64,000 nucleotides of DNA, taken from contig JAITLR010000022.1 of the NCBI GenBank assembly GCA_031277805.1, forward strand, positions 186,001 through 250,000, read 5' to 3'. The notes below the pieces were generated by a model that saw only the letters and a list, made by a program, of their open reading frames with translations, had not been told where the DNA came from and did not search any database. The stretch comes from Comamonas sp. GTDB taxonomy: Bacteria > Pseudomonadota > Gammaproteobacteria > Burkholderiales > Burkholderiaceae_C. This document shows, in pieces, positions 44,218-52,996 of the stretch (the stretch's first letter is position 1; every line of letters starts with the position of its first letter). A program made the translations under genes and the position numbers.

Positions 44218-45165
44218 TCAGTTCTTGAGAGCGACGGAGGGCACGCCGAACGGCAGCAGGCGGCTGACGCTGCGGTTGGTGTTCTCGGCCAGAAAGTCCA
44301 GCAGCGCCCGCACACGCGCCGGCATGAACTGGCGCGAGGGCATGGTGGCGTAAAGCGTGAAGACTCCGGTGGTCCACTCTGGCAGCAGCTGCACCAGCTG
44401 GCCTTCGCACAAGGCGCGGGCAATCAGATCCGAAGGCTGGGCGCTGATGCCCGCACCATCGAGGGTGGCACGCAGCAAGGTGCCTGTGTGGTTGGCCACC
44501 AGCAGTGGCGTCACGAGCACTTCTTCTTCGGGCTGGGTGTTGTCGATACGGCGCAGACGCAGCACATAGCCGCGTGCAAAAGCGTAGCTGCGCAGCAGCA
44601 TCTGGTGCTGTGCCAGATCCTGGGGGGTGCGCGGTGTGCCATGCTGCTCCAGATAGCGGGGAGAGGCGCAGACCATGCCGTAGGTGCTGACGATGGGGCG
44701 TGCGATCACATTGGCGTCATAGCCTTCGGCGGCACTGACAAAGGTGATGTCGTATTCGCCCAGCGCAGCTTCGGTGGAGGACTCGACCACCACTTCGATC
44801 GACACCTTGGGATAGAGCTTGTGAAACTCCGTCACCAGCGGCGCCAGAATATGCTCGGCAAAAACCGGCGGCATCAGCACGCGCACCAGGCCCGACAGCT
44901 CGGCCGTGTGCGCCTGCGCCATGGAAAAAGCATCGTCCACCTCGGCCAGAATGCCGCGCACGCGCTGCAGATAGGCTTCGCCGGCTTCCGTCAAGGTCAT
45001 GCTGCGCGTGGTGCGCTGCATCAGCCGGGTGCCCAGGTGCTGCTCCAGATCGGCGACCAGCCGGGTGACAGTGGGCACAGACATATCCAGTTTGCGTGCG
45101 GCCGCAGAGAAGCCGCCTTCGTCCGCAACGGACTGGAAAACGCGCATGGTGAGCAGACGGTCCAT
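44218..45165 (-). CDS. LysR-family transcriptional regulator
   Basis: A 315-residue LysR protein of the CrgA/DsdC-like group that begins MDRLLTMRVFQSVADEGGFS, with the HTH in residues ~15-45 (AARKLDMSVPTVTRLVADLE). The effector domain contains RVLMPPVFAEHILAPLV. It is not next to a divergent gene, so its target is unclear. A GATAGC-type repeat lies 19 bases upstream of its start, between it and the YihY gene. Confidence 0.92.
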   Translation of the reverse strand: MDRLLTMRVFQSVADEGGFSAAARKLDMSVPTVTRLVADLEQHLGTRLMQRTTRSMTLTEAGEAYLQRVRGILAEVDDAFSMAQAHTAELSGLVRVLMPPVFAEHILAPLVTEFHKLYPKVSIEVVVESSTEAALGEYDITFVSAAEGYDANVIARPIVSTYGMVCASPRYLEQHGTPRTPQDLAQHQMLLRSYAFARGYVLRLRRIDNTQPEEEVLVTPLLVANHTGTLLRATLDGAGISAQPSDLIARALCEGQLVQLLPEWTTGVFTLYATMPSRQFMPARVRALLDFLAENTNRSVSRLLPFGVPSVALKN

Positions 45166-45183
45166 GAAGTGATTGCCTTGCTG

Positions 45184-45234
45184 AATTGATAGCTGTTGGC
45201 GCAGGAATATAAAGGGCTAGAGGCCTTTTTATAT
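45184..45234. repeat. GATAGC-type repeat between YihY and LysR genes
   Basis: ATTGATAGCTGTTGGCGC followed by GGGCTAGAGGCCTTTTTA, overlapping the stop codon of the YihY gene. Confidence 0.6.
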
Positions 45235-46212
45235 GTTTTCCCCGGCATGTGCTGGCAGCTCGCTCAGATCCATGGGCTTGGGCGCGGCGCGCTTGGCGCG
45301 TGGCACGAAGGGCTTGTGAAATTTCACCCCGGCGCGGCTGCAGGCCTTGGCCGTGGCCGCCGAGAACAGCAAGATGGCCGAGGTGAAGTAAAACCACATC
45401 AGCACCACCACCAGCGAGCCCGCTGCGCCGTAGGCTGAAACCACGGCGGCGGTGGACAGATACCAGGCCAGGGCCTGCTTGCCGACGGTAAAGAGTATGG
45501 CGCCCATGATGGATCCCAGCAGCAGGTATTTCAGGGTTGGCTTGAGGCCGGCTCCCATGCGCATCAGACCCAGGAACAGCAGCACCTCGATGCCGAAGGA
45601 AATGCTTTCGTTGATCAAGCCCACCAGAGGGCCCAGCGGCACCAGTTGCAGCTCGTCATTGGCCCATTTGGTGACCATCTGGATGACGGTGGACAGCACC
45701 ATGGATACCAGCAGCAAAAAGCCCAACCCGGCCACATAGCTGAGGCCCCGCAGGCGCGAAACGGCCATGCCCCACCAGGCGGCCTTGGCCTTGGGCACAG
45801 ATTCCTCGCCCACGGACCAGAGCTTGTCCAGCGAGGCCTGCAGCTCCACAAACACACCGGTGGCGCCCGAGAGCATCATCACCAGGCCAAGGATGGAGGC
45901 CAGAGACCCTTCACCCGAGCTCTTGGCGCTGGACAGCGCGCCCTGAATCACCTGGGCCGCGCGCTCGCCCACAATGCTTTGCACCTGATGAACCAGCGTG
46001 CTTTCCACATAGCTGCGGTCCATCCACCAGCCCAGCAGGCCGACCACGGCCAGCAGCAGCGGCGCTAGGCTCAGCATGCCGTAGAAGGACATGGCGGCGC
46101 TCATGCGCAGACCGTCGGCCTGCAGCCAGAGCTGCACGGCGTCTATCAGCGGCTGAAACGGTTTGCTCCAGCGCATCAGACGCTGTTTCCACAAAGAAAA
46201 ATCCAGAGGCAT
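45229..46212 (-). CDS. YihY/BrkB-family inner-membrane protein
   Basis: A 327-residue membrane protein with about six helices. The blocks LRMSAAMSFYGMLSLAPLLLAVVG and YGAAGSLVVVLMWFYFTSAILLFSA are typical of the YihY (formerly RNase BN/BrkB) family; function is poorly defined and may be in transport across the inner membrane. A later ATG (MPLDFS) is used rather than an upstream TTG. It is divergent from the CoA-transferase gene. Confidence 0.92.
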   Translation of the reverse strand: MPLDFSLWKQRLMRWSKPFQPLIDAVQLWLQADGLRMSAAMSFYGMLSLAPLLLAVVGLLGWWMDRSYVESTLVHQVQSIVGERAAQVIQGALSSAKSSGEGSLASILGLVMMLSGATGVFVELQASLDKLWSVGEESVPKAKAAWWGMAVSRLRGLSYVAGLGFLLLVSMVLSTVIQMVTKWANDELQLVPLGPLVGLINESISFGIEVLLFLGLMRMGAGLKPTLKYLLLGSIMGAILFTVGKQALAWYLSTAAVVSAYGAAGSLVVVLMWFYFTSAILLFSAATAKACSRAGVKFHKPFVPRAKRAAPKPMDLSELPAHAGENI

Positions 46213-46591
46213 AAGGCATTGTGTCCGCAAGCGCTGTAATTCCCCTGTCAGCCCAGGCCGCCCCTGGCCGCGACCTGCACGGGACTTAAGCCGCTGTCAG
46301 ATATAGGCATCGTCAAAATTGATAGCGCATTGCGCATGATTTTTCTCAAAAATTTAGCAAAATCTATCTGAAAGCGCCATTTTTCAAGTGAGAAATGCTA
46401 CCTTTTTTGAATTCCCTGCCTGACGGATATCCCCTGTTTGCCGGGGATGAGTACCCGGGTTTGCACTAGTCAACTACGCTGGAGTCTGCTGCGTGAGCGT
46501 GGTTCACTTCGGGTTTGCACCGATTACGGCGCATGCATTGAACGACAAGAAAAGCCGCCCTTCAGGCGGCAGCGCACGACGAGACATTCCC
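46213..46591. other. Divergent regulatory gap between YihY gene and CoA-transferase
   Basis: A 379-base region. A weak GATAGC-type sequence (46318-46340) is followed by an AT-rich stretch suited to promoters. Hairpins are ATCCCC/GGGGAT (46429-46448) and GCCGCC/GGCGGC (46554-46570); the latter has a T run on the minus strand and lies 21 bases before the CoA-transferase start. Confidence 0.55.
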
Positions 46592-48157
46592 ATGCACACC
46601 ACCTTCACCCAGGCATCCCCCGCAGATCGCGTGCTCTGCGCGGCGCTGCGCGAACGCATCATGACAGCCGACCAGGCCGCCAGCCTGATCCAGTCCGGCA
46701 TGACGCTGGGCATGAGCGGCTTCACGCCCGCAGGCGCGCCCAAGGCCGTGCCCCAGGCGCTGGCGCGCCGCATCGAGGAGCAGAACGCCAACGGCGGCAA
46801 TTTCCGCATCAGCCTGTGGACCGGCGCGTCCACCTCGGCAGAGCTGGACGGGGCTCTGGCCAAGGTGCACGGCATAGAGCGCCGCCTGCCCTATCAAAGC
46901 GACCCCACGGTGCGCAAGGAGATCAACGAGGGGCGCATGCAGTATGTGGATATCCACCTCTCGCATGTGGCGCAGTATGTGTGGTTTGGCTTTCTGGGCC
47001 ACCTCGATGTGGCGGTGATCGAAGTGGCGGGCATCCTGCCCGACGGGCGCCTGATTCCATCGACCTCGGTGGGCAACAACAAGACCTGGCTGGAGCAGGC
47101 CGACAAGATCATCCTCGAAGTCAACAGCGCCCAGCCCGCCGAGCTGGAGGGCATGCATGACATCTACTACGGCGCGGCCGTGCCGCCCAAACGCAAGCCC
47201 ATTCCCATGGAGCACCCGTTCGACCGTATCGGCGAGCCCTATCTGCACTGCGACCTGAGCAAGGTGATTGCCGTGGTGCCCACGGCCCAGCGCGACAAGC
47301 TGGCGGCCTTCACGGCGCCCGACGAAGACTCCAAGCGCATTGCCGAGAACATCATCGACTTTCTGCAGCACGAGGTGAAAGTGGGGCGCCTGCCACCCGA
47401 GCTGCTGCCGCTGCAGTCGGGCGTGGGCAATATCGCCAACGCCGTGCTGGCGGGCCTCAATCATGGTCCGTTCGAGCACCTCAACGCCTATACCGAGGTG
47501 CTGCAGGACGGCATGCTGGACATGTTGGAGTCGGGCAAGCTCGATACCGCATCGACCACCTCGCTGGCGCTGAGCCCTGCGGCCATGGAGCGCTTCCTCG
47601 CCAACATCGACTTCTACCGCCAGCGCATCATGCTGCGCCCGCAGGAGATTTCGAACCACCCCGAGCTGATCCGCCGCATGGGCCTGATCTCGATGAATGC
47701 GCTGATTGAGGCCGATATGTACGGCAACGTCAACAGCACGCACATCATGGGCTCGTCCATCATGAACGGCATTGGCGGCAGCGGCGACTTTGCACGCAAC
47801 GCTTATCTGTCCATCTTCATGACGCCGTCGGTGGCCAAGGGCGGCAAGATCAGCTGCATCGTGCCCATGGTGTCCCACGTCGATCACACCGAGCATGATG
47901 TGCAGGTCATCGTGACCGAGCAAGGCCTGGCCGATCTGCGCGGGCTGGCGCCCGTGAAGCGCGCACGCCTGATCATCGAGAAATGCGTGCATCCCGACTA
48001 CAAGGACGCCATGACGGACTACCTGGACCGCGCGCTGCAGGGCGCGCCGGGCAAGCACACGCCGCATCTGCTGGATGAGGCCTATGCGTGGCATCAGCGC
48101 TACCTCAAGACCGGCACCATGCAGCCGGAGCGGGGGCCTGCGCTGCGCCTGGCCTGA
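46592..48157 (+). CDS. Acetyl-CoA hydrolase/CoA-transferase family protein
   Basis: A 521-residue cytoplasmic enzyme of the Cat1/succinyl-CoA:acetate CoA-transferase family. Visible blocks are GMTLGMSGFTPAGAPKAVP, LPLQSGVGNIANAVLAGL, the likely catalytic Glu in NAYTEVLQDGML (about residue 303), and MVSHVDHTEHDVQVIVTEQGLADLRG. The activity would move CoA between succinate and acetate or another short-chain acid, which would link to acetate from the ethanol pathway. The start ATG follows GAGA; an in-frame GTG extension of 33 codons runs through a hairpin and is unlikely to be translated. Confidence 0.94.
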   Translation: MHTTFTQASPADRVLCAALRERIMTADQAASLIQSGMTLGMSGFTPAGAPKAVPQALARRIEEQNANGGNFRISLWTGASTSAELDGALAKVHGIERRLPYQSDPTVRKEINEGRMQYVDIHLSHVAQYVWFGFLGHLDVAVIEVAGILPDGRLIPSTSVGNNKTWLEQADKIILEVNSAQPAELEGMHDIYYGAAVPPKRKPIPMEHPFDRIGEPYLHCDLSKVIAVVPTAQRDKLAAFTAPDEDSKRIAENIIDFLQHEVKVGRLPPELLPLQSGVGNIANAVLAGLNHGPFEHLNAYTEVLQDGMLDMLESGKLDTASTTSLALSPAAMERFLANIDFYRQRIMLRPQEISNHPELIRRMGLISMNALIEADMYGNVNSTHIMGSSIMNGIGGSGDFARNAYLSIFMTPSVAKGGKISCIVPMVSHVDHTEHDVQVIVTEQGLADLRGLAPVKRARLIIEKCVHPDYKDAMTDYLDRALQGAPGKHTPHLLDEAYAWHQRYLKTGTMQPERGPALRLA

Positions 48158-48169
48158 AGCCAACAAAAA

Positions 48170-48189
48170 AGAGCTGCCGTGGCAGCTCT
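48170..48189. terminator. Bidirectional terminator between CoA-transferase and lrgB
   Basis: Stem AGAGCTGCC/GGCAGCTCT with a 2-base loop; TTTTTT on the minus strand and TCTCTTTG on the plus strand. Confidence 0.8.
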
Positions 48190-48205
48190 CTTTGCATCAA
48201 ACTGG

Positions 48206-48245
48206 GCTGTGGCGCTTGTCCATCAAGCGCAGGCAGCTATCAAAT
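48206..48245. repeat. GATAGC-type repeat after lrgB
   Basis: Minus-strand TTTGATAGCTGCCTGCGCTTG with a matching arm GCGCTTG (48212-48218 and 48224-48230); it begins at the lrgB stop codon. Confidence 0.65.
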
Positions 48246-48937
48246 CAGAACAGCAGTGTCTTGATCCAGGGAGCAGCCAGCACATTGAGGGCGCCGGCAA
48301 TCAGCATCACCAGGGAGGCCATCACGGCCTGCACTTCCCCGGCCTGGCGGGCGCGTGCCACACCGCTGCCATGGGCCGCACCGCCCCAGCTGGCGCCGGT
48401 GGCCAGCTTGCTGCGGATATTGGGCAAAAAGCGCAGCACGGTCTGGCCCAGCAGCATGGCGCTGACGCCAGTCAGCAGCACGAACAGCGCAGCCAGGTCG
48501 GTGGGGCCACCCAGCACTTTTTCGGCCTCGATGGCAAATGGCGTGGTGATGGAACGCACGACCAGACCTTTTTCCAGATCTTCGGACAGGCCAAACCATT
48601 GGGCAAACAAGACCGAGGTGCCTATGGACACGGCGGTGGCAGCGACCACGCCGGTGGTGATGGACATCCAGTGTTTCTTCAGCAGATTGCGGTGCTCGTA
48701 CAGCGGCAGCGCAAAAGCCACGGTAGTGGGGCCCAGCAGCCAGACCAGCCAGTGCGTCTGGGCGTAGTACTGGGGAAAGCTCACCTGGGTCAGCGCGGCC
48801 AGCACAATCAGCGCCACGGGCGTGGCAATGATGGGCATGAGAAGCACGTTCTGGTACTGGCGATACAGGCGCTTGTTGACCCAGTAGCAGGCAATGGTGA
48901 CGACCAGGGACAGCAGGCCTATCATTTCATTGGACAT
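48245..48937 (-). CDS. lrgB: LrgB/CidB-family membrane protein
   Basis: A 230-residue inner-membrane protein of the LrgB (antiholin-like) family, now also linked to pyruvate or glycolate/glycerate export. Family blocks are LLGPTTVAFALPLYEHR, SLDLEKG-like SEDLEKGLVVRSITTPFAIEAEK and GGAAHGSGVARARQAGEVQAVMASL. It follows lrgA by 4 bases, forming a two-gene unit divergent from a LysR regulator. Confidence 0.94.
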   Translation of the reverse strand: MSNEMIGLLSLVVTIACYWVNKRLYRQYQNVLLMPIIATPVALIVLAALTQVSFPQYYAQTHWLVWLLGPTTVAFALPLYEHRNLLKKHWMSITTGVVAATAVSIGTSVLFAQWFGLSEDLEKGLVVRSITTPFAIEAEKVLGGPTDLAALFVLLTGVSAMLLGQTVLRFLPNIRSKLATGASWGGAAHGSGVARARQAGEVQAVMASLVMLIAGALNVLAAPWIKTLLF

Positions 48938-48941
48938 GCTC

Positions 48942-49412
48942 TCACTCCTTGCCTGCCAGGGCCTGGCGGGCGCTGGCGGTGGATTTGCGGCGGGCCAGCC
49001 ACAGTTCCAGGCGGTAGACGCGCTCCACCGCCAGGGCGGTCACAGCCATTACGCAGGCGGTACTGGCCACGATGACGACCAGGATGCGCAGGCCCTGTTG
49101 GCGGATCAGATCGGGGTACTCGGTCACCACCAGCATGGCTGGAACGAAGAACAGCAGCATCTCGGCCATCAGCCAGTTGGTGCCGGCCTGCAGCCAGCTG
49201 GCTTTGATCAGGCCCGAAAAAAGCCCGATAGCCAATAGCGCGAAACCGATCAGACCTGCGGGCAGGCTCCAGCCAAAATGCTGGCGCAGCGTATCCATGG
49301 CGATCCAGATGGCGCTGAGTACCGCGATCTGCAGCACGGCCTTGGCTGCCTGGCTCCAGCGCGAAATGAATGCAGACTCCCTGAGGACAGGAGCTTCCGG
49401 AAAATGGGACAT
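48942..49412 (-). CDS. lrgA: LrgA/CidA-family membrane protein
   Basis: A 156-residue inner-membrane protein of the CidA/LrgA holin-like family. After a hydrophilic start, four helices follow, with the family block LPAGLIGFALLAIGLFSGLIK and LMAEMLLFFVPAMLVV. The start ATG is 76 bases from the divergent LysR gene. With lrgB it should form a membrane complex. Confidence 0.93.
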   Translation of the reverse strand: MSHFPEAPVLRESAFISRWSQAAKAVLQIAVLSAIWIAMDTLRQHFGWSLPAGLIGFALLAIGLFSGLIKASWLQAGTNWLMAEMLLFFVPAMLVVTEYPDLIRQQGLRILVVIVASTACVMAVTALAVERVYRLELWLARRKSTASARQALAGKE

Positions 49413-49488
49413 GCATGGATTTTAGGGTTTTCCCTTATATTCTGAAAATGGCTTATTTTTATTTTTAGGATTCATTTAAGGAATGCAA

Positions 49489-50406
49489 ATGGATTTGCGA
49501 GCACTGCGCTATTTCATCGAGGTAGTTCGGCAGAACGGTTTCACGCGTGCCGCCGAGTCCCTGCATGTGACTCAGCCCACGATCAGCAAGATGGTCAAGG
49601 CGCTGGAGGAAGAGCTGGGGGGCCCGCTGCTGCTGCGCGAGGGGCGGGGCGTGCAGCTCACCGATGCGGGTCAGGTCGTCTATGACCGCGGGCTGGAAAT
49701 ACTGGACCAGGCCAAGCTGCTGCGTCAGCAGGTGGCCGAGGTGGATAACATCACGCGTGGCGAGCTGTCGGTGGGCATCATGCCGACCACCGGCCACTAC
49801 ATGGTGCCGGTGATAGCGCTATTCCAGCAGCGCTATCCGGGCGTGGACCTGCAGGTCAACGAGCAGGGCGCACGCGCCCAGTACCAGCTGATCCAGGAAG
49901 GCAAGCTGGACATGGCGCTGGGCCTGTTCTCTGCCCCCGACCCTGCGCTGGAGCGTTACACCGTGGCGCGCCAGAAAACCCGTGTCGTGCTGCCCGTGCA
50001 CCGCGTGGCGGACTCCACCCAGCCCATGCGTTGGCAGGACCTGCGTGATCTGCCCTTTGTGCTCTACACCTCGGACTTCGCGCTACACGAGCATGTGCTC
50101 CAGCAGTGCGAGGCGGCGGGCTTTTCGCCCAAGGTCAAGCTGCAGACCCGCTACTGGGACTTTATCGGCCAACTGGTCGCGGCCGATGTGGGCGTGGCCG
50201 TGATGTTCGAGCATGTCATTGCCCGCTACAACCCCGAACGCGTGGTCAGCCGTCCGTTGATCGAGCCCGAAATCTCCTGGGATGTGGCACTGATGTGGCG
50301 CCACGGCCATCTGTCCCGGGCCGCACAGGCCTGGCTGGACTGCGTGCGCGAGGTCTATCCCCGGCCTCTGATTGGCGCGGAGTTGCCAGATTCTCAAAAA
50401 ACATAG
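49489..50406 (+). CDS. LysR-family regulator (CidR-like)
   Basis: A 305-residue LysR protein with HTH residues ~15-40 (TRAAESLHVTQPTISKMVKALEEELG) and an effector domain. The second ATG is the start because AAGGA lies 6 bases upstream of it and directly abuts the first. Its position divergent from lrgA-lrgB is the usual place for a CidR/YwbI-type activator. The stop codon TAG lies inside a GATAGC-type repeat. Confidence 0.93.
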   Translation: MDLRALRYFIEVVRQNGFTRAAESLHVTQPTISKMVKALEEELGGPLLLREGRGVQLTDAGQVVYDRGLEILDQAKLLRQQVAEVDNITRGELSVGIMPTTGHYMVPVIALFQQRYPGVDLQVNEQGARAQYQLIQEGKLDMALGLFSAPDPALERYTVARQKTRVVLPVHRVADSTQPMRWQDLRDLPFVLYTSDFALHEHVLQQCEAAGFSPKVKLQTRYWDFIGQLVAADVGVAVMFEHVIARYNPERVVSRPLIEPEISWDVALMWRHGHLSRAAQAWLDCVREVYPRPLIGAELPDSQKT

Positions 50407-50430
50407 CTGCTTGCGATTGATATTCAAGCA
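50403..50430. repeat. GATAGC-type repeat after the CidR-like gene
   Basis: ATAGCTGCTTGCGATTGATA with the dyad TGCTTG/CAAGCA (50408-50413, 50425-50430); it includes the stop codon of the LysR gene. Confidence 0.55.
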
Positions 50431-50496
50431 CTTGGGGGCGATTGAGCATTTCTGGCCGGACAGCGAGGCCATTGGGCTGGCGCTAAGCTTTGGGTC

Positions 50497-51135
50497 ATGC
50501 CCCGTCCGTTTCCGCCCAGTCGCAGCTCACCACGCCCCTCTGCCACCCGTCGCCCCGGCCCGCAGCGTCAGGCTGCGCCCAGGCCCGAGGTCCCTCGGCT
50601 GCTGTGCTTTCACAAGCCTTATGGCGTGCTCAGCCAGTTCACTCCCGAGGGCAAATGGCAGGGCCTCAAGGACTGGATTGATGTGCCCGGCGTCTATGTG
50701 GCGGGGCGGCTTGATGCCGACAGCGAAGGTTTGCTGTTGCTGACCAATGATGGCCAGTTGCAGGCGCGCATTGCCGATCCGCGTCACAAGATGGAGAAGA
50801 CCTACTGGGTGCAGGTCGAAGGCGTGCCGGGCGACGCCGCGCTGCAGCGCCTGCGCGATGGGGTGGAGCTCAATGACGGCAAGACCCTGCCCGCCAAGGC
50901 GCGCCTGATAGCGCCGCAGCCCGATATGTGGCCGCGCAACCCGCCGATTCGCGTGCGCCAAAACATTCCCGACTGCTGGATCGAACTCATCATCCGCGAA
51001 GGCAAGAACCGCCAGGTGCGCCGCATGACAGCAGCCGTTGGTCACCCTACGCTGCGTCTGGTGCGCATGGCGGTCGGGCCGTATTCGATAGCGGGGTTGG
51101 AGCCCGGGCAGTGGGTGGATGCGCCGCCGGTCTAG
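50497..51135 (+). CDS. rluE: rRNA large-subunit pseudouridine synthase RluE-type
   Basis: A 212-residue pseudouridine synthase. The basic, Pro/Arg-rich N terminus (about 30 residues) precedes the catalytic domain. The catalytic Asp73 lies in GRLDADSEGLLLLTNDG; KTYWVQVEG, the GKNRQVRRM motif and VRMAVGPY are also typical. There is no S4 domain, which fits RluE-type (23S rRNA position 2457) rather than RsuA/RluB. It converges with a membrane protein gene at 9 bases. Confidence 0.93.
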   Translation: MPRPFPPSRSSPRPSATRRPGPQRQAAPRPEVPRLLCFHKPYGVLSQFTPEGKWQGLKDWIDVPGVYVAGRLDADSEGLLLLTNDGQLQARIADPRHKMEKTYWVQVEGVPGDAALQRLRDGVELNDGKTLPAKARLIAPQPDMWPRNPPIRVRQNIPDCWIELIIREGKNRQVRRMTAAVGHPTLRLVRMAVGPYSIAGLEPGQWVDAPPV

Positions 51136-51144
51136 GGCGCGGCT

Positions 51145-52245
51145 TCAGCGCAGGGCATCAAGCCTGGAAAGATCATCCCCTTCAGGTAACTTCACGGCCT
51201 GCCAGCCTTGCAGCAGCCAGTTGCTGCGCTGGGGGCTGAACCAGTTGTGCTCCACCTCCACGGGTTGCAGACGGCCTTTGAGTGCCTCCATGGCGGTGCG
51301 CAGGTCTGCGGTTCTGCTTTGCACGCAGCCCCGCATCTCCTGCACCAGCTGCTGGCGCTGGCTGAACAGGCGGCTGCGCGCCATTTGCTCCGGCGATGGC
51401 TGGCACTGTGCATAGGCCAGCAAGCTGGGGTCAGGAGTGTCGCCACGGGCGACCATGTCCAGCGCTTGTTGATGCAGGTTCAGTTGCTCGTCAGGCATCA
51501 GGCCCGCTAGCTGAATCTCCATCGCTGCCCTATGAAAGCGGTAGCGTGCGGGCACGGCGTCCAGCAAGGTGTAGCTGCTGCCGCTGCGTGATCTGGCGTG
51601 GTAGCGGACGACACGGCTGCCTTGCTGCAACAGCGGCTCCACCAGCGCCATCAGCGCTTCGCGGCTTGGTCCATCATCGGTAGTGAGCGGAATGCGCAGC
51701 TGCGTGCTGGGGTAGCCGCGCCATTCCTCGCGCCAGACCATCCAGCCCGCAGTGTTGGGCGCAAAAAAGATCAGCACGATGACGGTGAACATAGGCACCA
51801 GCCATGAAGCCAACGCCCAGGTGGCCTTGATATCGGCGGCAGCTTCCGCGCCCTTCCCTGTGCTGAGCAGATTGCCGACCAGCCGCACCAGCGTGCCCAG
51901 ACTCACCACAAAGGCAATCCCCACGCCCAGCGACAGCTGCTCCGGCGAGAACATGCGCTCGGGCAAATGGATCAGCGTCCACAGCATGACCGCCACACCC
52001 AGCCAGATGAGCAGCGCCGACAAGCCATAGAACAGGGCCGGGTGGTTCTGCAGCTCGGCGTTCAGATCAAGAGCGGGGTTCTGCGCCTTGGCGCGCAGCA
52101 GCTGATGTCTGCGCCACCAGCGCAGCGGCTGCCACAGCAAGGCGCTGGTGATCAGGCCTGCAGCGATGGAGATCAGTATCGCCGAAAATGCCCAGAGCAT
52201 CAGCAGCCCCATCAACACCATCATCAAGCACACCAACCAGATCAT
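51145..52245 (-). CDS. Predicted membrane protein of unknown function
   Basis: A 366-residue protein. Residues 1-30 and about 75-185 hold roughly five membrane segments; the C-terminal half (about 190-366) is soluble, with RGYPSTQLRIPLTTDD and a Gln/Arg-rich helical region near the end. I do not recognise the family. The ATG follows AGAGGCAGAAG. It is monocistronic: convergent with rluE on one side and preceded by a terminator and a GATAGC-type repeat on the other. Confidence 0.75.
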   Translation of the reverse strand: MIWLVCLMMVLMGLLMLWAFSAILISIAAGLITSALLWQPLRWWRRHQLLRAKAQNPALDLNAELQNHPALFYGLSALLIWLGVAVMLWTLIHLPERMFSPEQLSLGVGIAFVVSLGTLVRLVGNLLSTGKGAEAAADIKATWALASWLVPMFTVIVLIFFAPNTAGWMVWREEWRGYPSTQLRIPLTTDDGPSREALMALVEPLLQQGSRVVRYHARSRSGSSYTLLDAVPARYRFHRAAMEIQLAGLMPDEQLNLHQQALDMVARGDTPDPSLLAYAQCQPSPEQMARSRLFSQRQQLVQEMRGCVQSRTADLRTAMEALKGRLQPVEVEHNWFSPQRSNWLLQGWQAVKLPEGDDLSRLDALR

Positions 52246-52264
52246 TGCTTCTGCCTCTCTATGT

Positions 52265-52312
52265 AATTGATAGCTGGCAGCGCATGATCTACCGAGACTA
52301 GAGCCTGTTTTT
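52265..52312. repeat. GATAGC-type repeat
   Basis: AATTGATAGCTGGCAGCGCA, then GACTAGAGCCTGTTTTTAA, 20 bases upstream of the membrane protein gene. Confidence 0.6.
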
Positions 52313-52324
52313 AACCCAAAAAGG

Positions 52325-52357
52325 AAAACGCGCTTGCCGCAAAAGCAGGCAAGCGCG
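52325..52357 (-). terminator. Terminator of the Ala-rich secreted protein gene
   Basis: Stem CGCGCTTGCC/GGCAAGCGCG with a 9-base loop; on the minus strand TTTTCCTTTTT follows. Confidence 0.8.
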
Positions 52358-52378
52358 CCGGGGGGGAGGAGAGCCGGT

Positions 52379-52873
52379 TTAAGAGCAGGCCTTGCTGCCC
52401 TTGGCGGCATGGGCGCCAGCGGCCTTGGCATCGGCTTCGCTCATGTACTTGCCGCTCTTGGTCTTGCCGTAGTAACGGTCGCCCTGGCAGTGATAGACCT
52501 TGGTGTTTTCATTGACCCAGACCTGGCCAGGGCCGCCGCCGGGAGCTGCACCAGCGGCCGGTGCTGCAGCTGCTGCAGGCTTGGCTGCCGCAGCAGGTGC
52601 GGCTGTGGAGCTGGTCGTCAGCTTGGCAGTGGCGTCCTTGTCTATGCCTTTATGGCCTTTGCAAGTGCCTTTGGAATTGGCTGCGCTGACGCTGCTGCCG
52701 TCCTTGCACACAAAGGTCTGCATGGCTGCTGCCGCAGGGGCGGCTGCAGGTGCCGGTGCAGCCTTGGCCGCTGGAGCTGCAGCAGCTGGCGCCGCTGCCG
52801 GAGTTTGGGCAAAGCTGGCAAATGCGCCGCTGACCAGGGCCGAAGCCAGCAAGACTTTCCATGTGTTGCTCAT
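52379..52873 (-). CDS. Ala-rich secreted protein with DUF3761-like domain
   Basis: A 164-residue exported protein. The signal peptide ends near FASFAQ (about residue 22). Two cysteine-containing modules are separated by Ala/Pro-rich linkers: QTFVCKDGSSVSAANSKGTC followed by KGHKGI (residues ~51-77), resembling DUF3761, and a C-terminal module VWVNENTKVYHCQGDRYYG ending KGSKACS. Each has two cysteines that may pair. The function is unknown. It has its own terminator and is preceded by a 312-base repeat element. Confidence 0.82.
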   Translation of the reverse strand: MSNTWKVLLASALVSGAFASFAQTPAAAPAAAAPAAKAAPAPAAAPAAAAMQTFVCKDGSSVSAANSKGTCKGHKGIDKDATAKLTTSSTAAPAAAAKPAAAAAPAAGAAPGGGPGQVWVNENTKVYHCQGDRYYGKTKSGKYMSEADAKAAGAHAAKGSKACS

Positions 52874-52996
52874 AAAGACACTCCCAGATGGTTGGCATCA
52901 CAAACGGTGTGACGCGCACATGCTGCTACCGCAGCAAGCAATCTGCAAGTCCCAAGTGTGAACTTCTATGCAAGCTTGGGACTTCAGCCTTCTTTA

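Noticed and set aside
46562..48166. 534-codon minus-strand frame opposite the CoA-transferase
   Set aside because: Length alone is not evidence here; composition is that of an antisense frame and the sense gene is clear.
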